This document shows, piece by piece, positions 17,101-17,282 of a stretch of 17,282 bases of DNA; position 1 is the stretch's first letter, and each line of letters opens with the position of its first letter. The stretch is from Monoraphidium neglectum (Eukaryota; Chlorophyta; Chlorophyceae; Sphaeropleales; Selenastraceae). Both the position numbers and the translations under genes were made by a program. Location: assembly GCF_000611645.1 (NCBI RefSeq), contig NW_014012575.1, forward strand, positions 1-17,282, written 5' to 3'. Below the pieces are notes generated by a model. The model had not been told where the DNA came from and ran no database searches. It saw nothing but the letters and a program-made list of their open reading frames with translations.

Positions 17101-17282
17101 GTGCGCTGGGAGCGACGCACACCCGCCTGCTGCCGCCTGCCTGCCAGCACGCCGCCGTCCTCACCCATCCAAACTTTTGCATCGCACCCCTTCCTTGTCG
17201 AGGTCCCCGCATATCTTTCACCTCACATCTGCCTCCACCACTTCCTTACGCAAACCCCGAGACCTCCACCCCACAAGCAACC

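Overview
The window looks like nuclear DNA of a GC-rich unicellular green alga. A Chlorella-like trebouxiophyte is my best guess, but that is an inference. The support is strong G/C preference at third codon positions, many introns of about 110-560 bases with CAG|GTGNNN donors and pyrimidine-rich acceptors, pure CAG (glutamine) repeats inside exons, glycine/alanine-rich low-complexity insertions, and less GC-rich spacers. There are no bacterial-style operons, ribosome binding sites or tRNA/rRNA genes.

I could assemble three spliced genes by matching splice sites and intron phases. (1) Positions 2097-5050, plus strand: a six-exon gene for a secreted protein of 468 residues. It has a signal peptide and three CARDB-like immunoglobulin-fold repeats, each with exactly two cysteines. 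(2) Positions 13489-6509, minus strand: a thirteen-exon kinesin of about 1183 residues with a complete N-terminal motor (P-loop, switch I, switch II), a short coiled-coil neck, and a long proline/alanine/glutamine-rich tail. The tail carries two large polyglutamine regions and an isolated conserved-looking NPWFG block. (3) Positions 15167 to beyond the right edge, plus strand: a gene with very short 5' exons for a small hydrophilic, glycine/alanine-rich protein. It resembles algal LEA/stress proteins (EDRPIVKERVER motif) and is cut by the window end.

Layout: about 2.1 kb without a recognised gene (1-2096); gene 1; a convergent spacer of about 1.46 kb (5051-6508); the kinesin, which fills about 7 kb; a divergent spacer of about 1.68 kb (13490-15166); then the LEA-like gene. 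The three products have no evident shared pathway (cell surface, cytoskeleton, stress protection), so this is an ordinary eukaryotic neighbourhood and not a gene cluster.

The points most worth a second look are the NPWFG block in the kinesin tail, the cysteine-paired CARDB repeats, the glycine insertion flanked by a duplicated LRETG in the kinesin microtubule-binding region, two probable GC-AG introns, and a 197-base uninterrupted alternating purine-pyrimidine tract in a kinesin intron.
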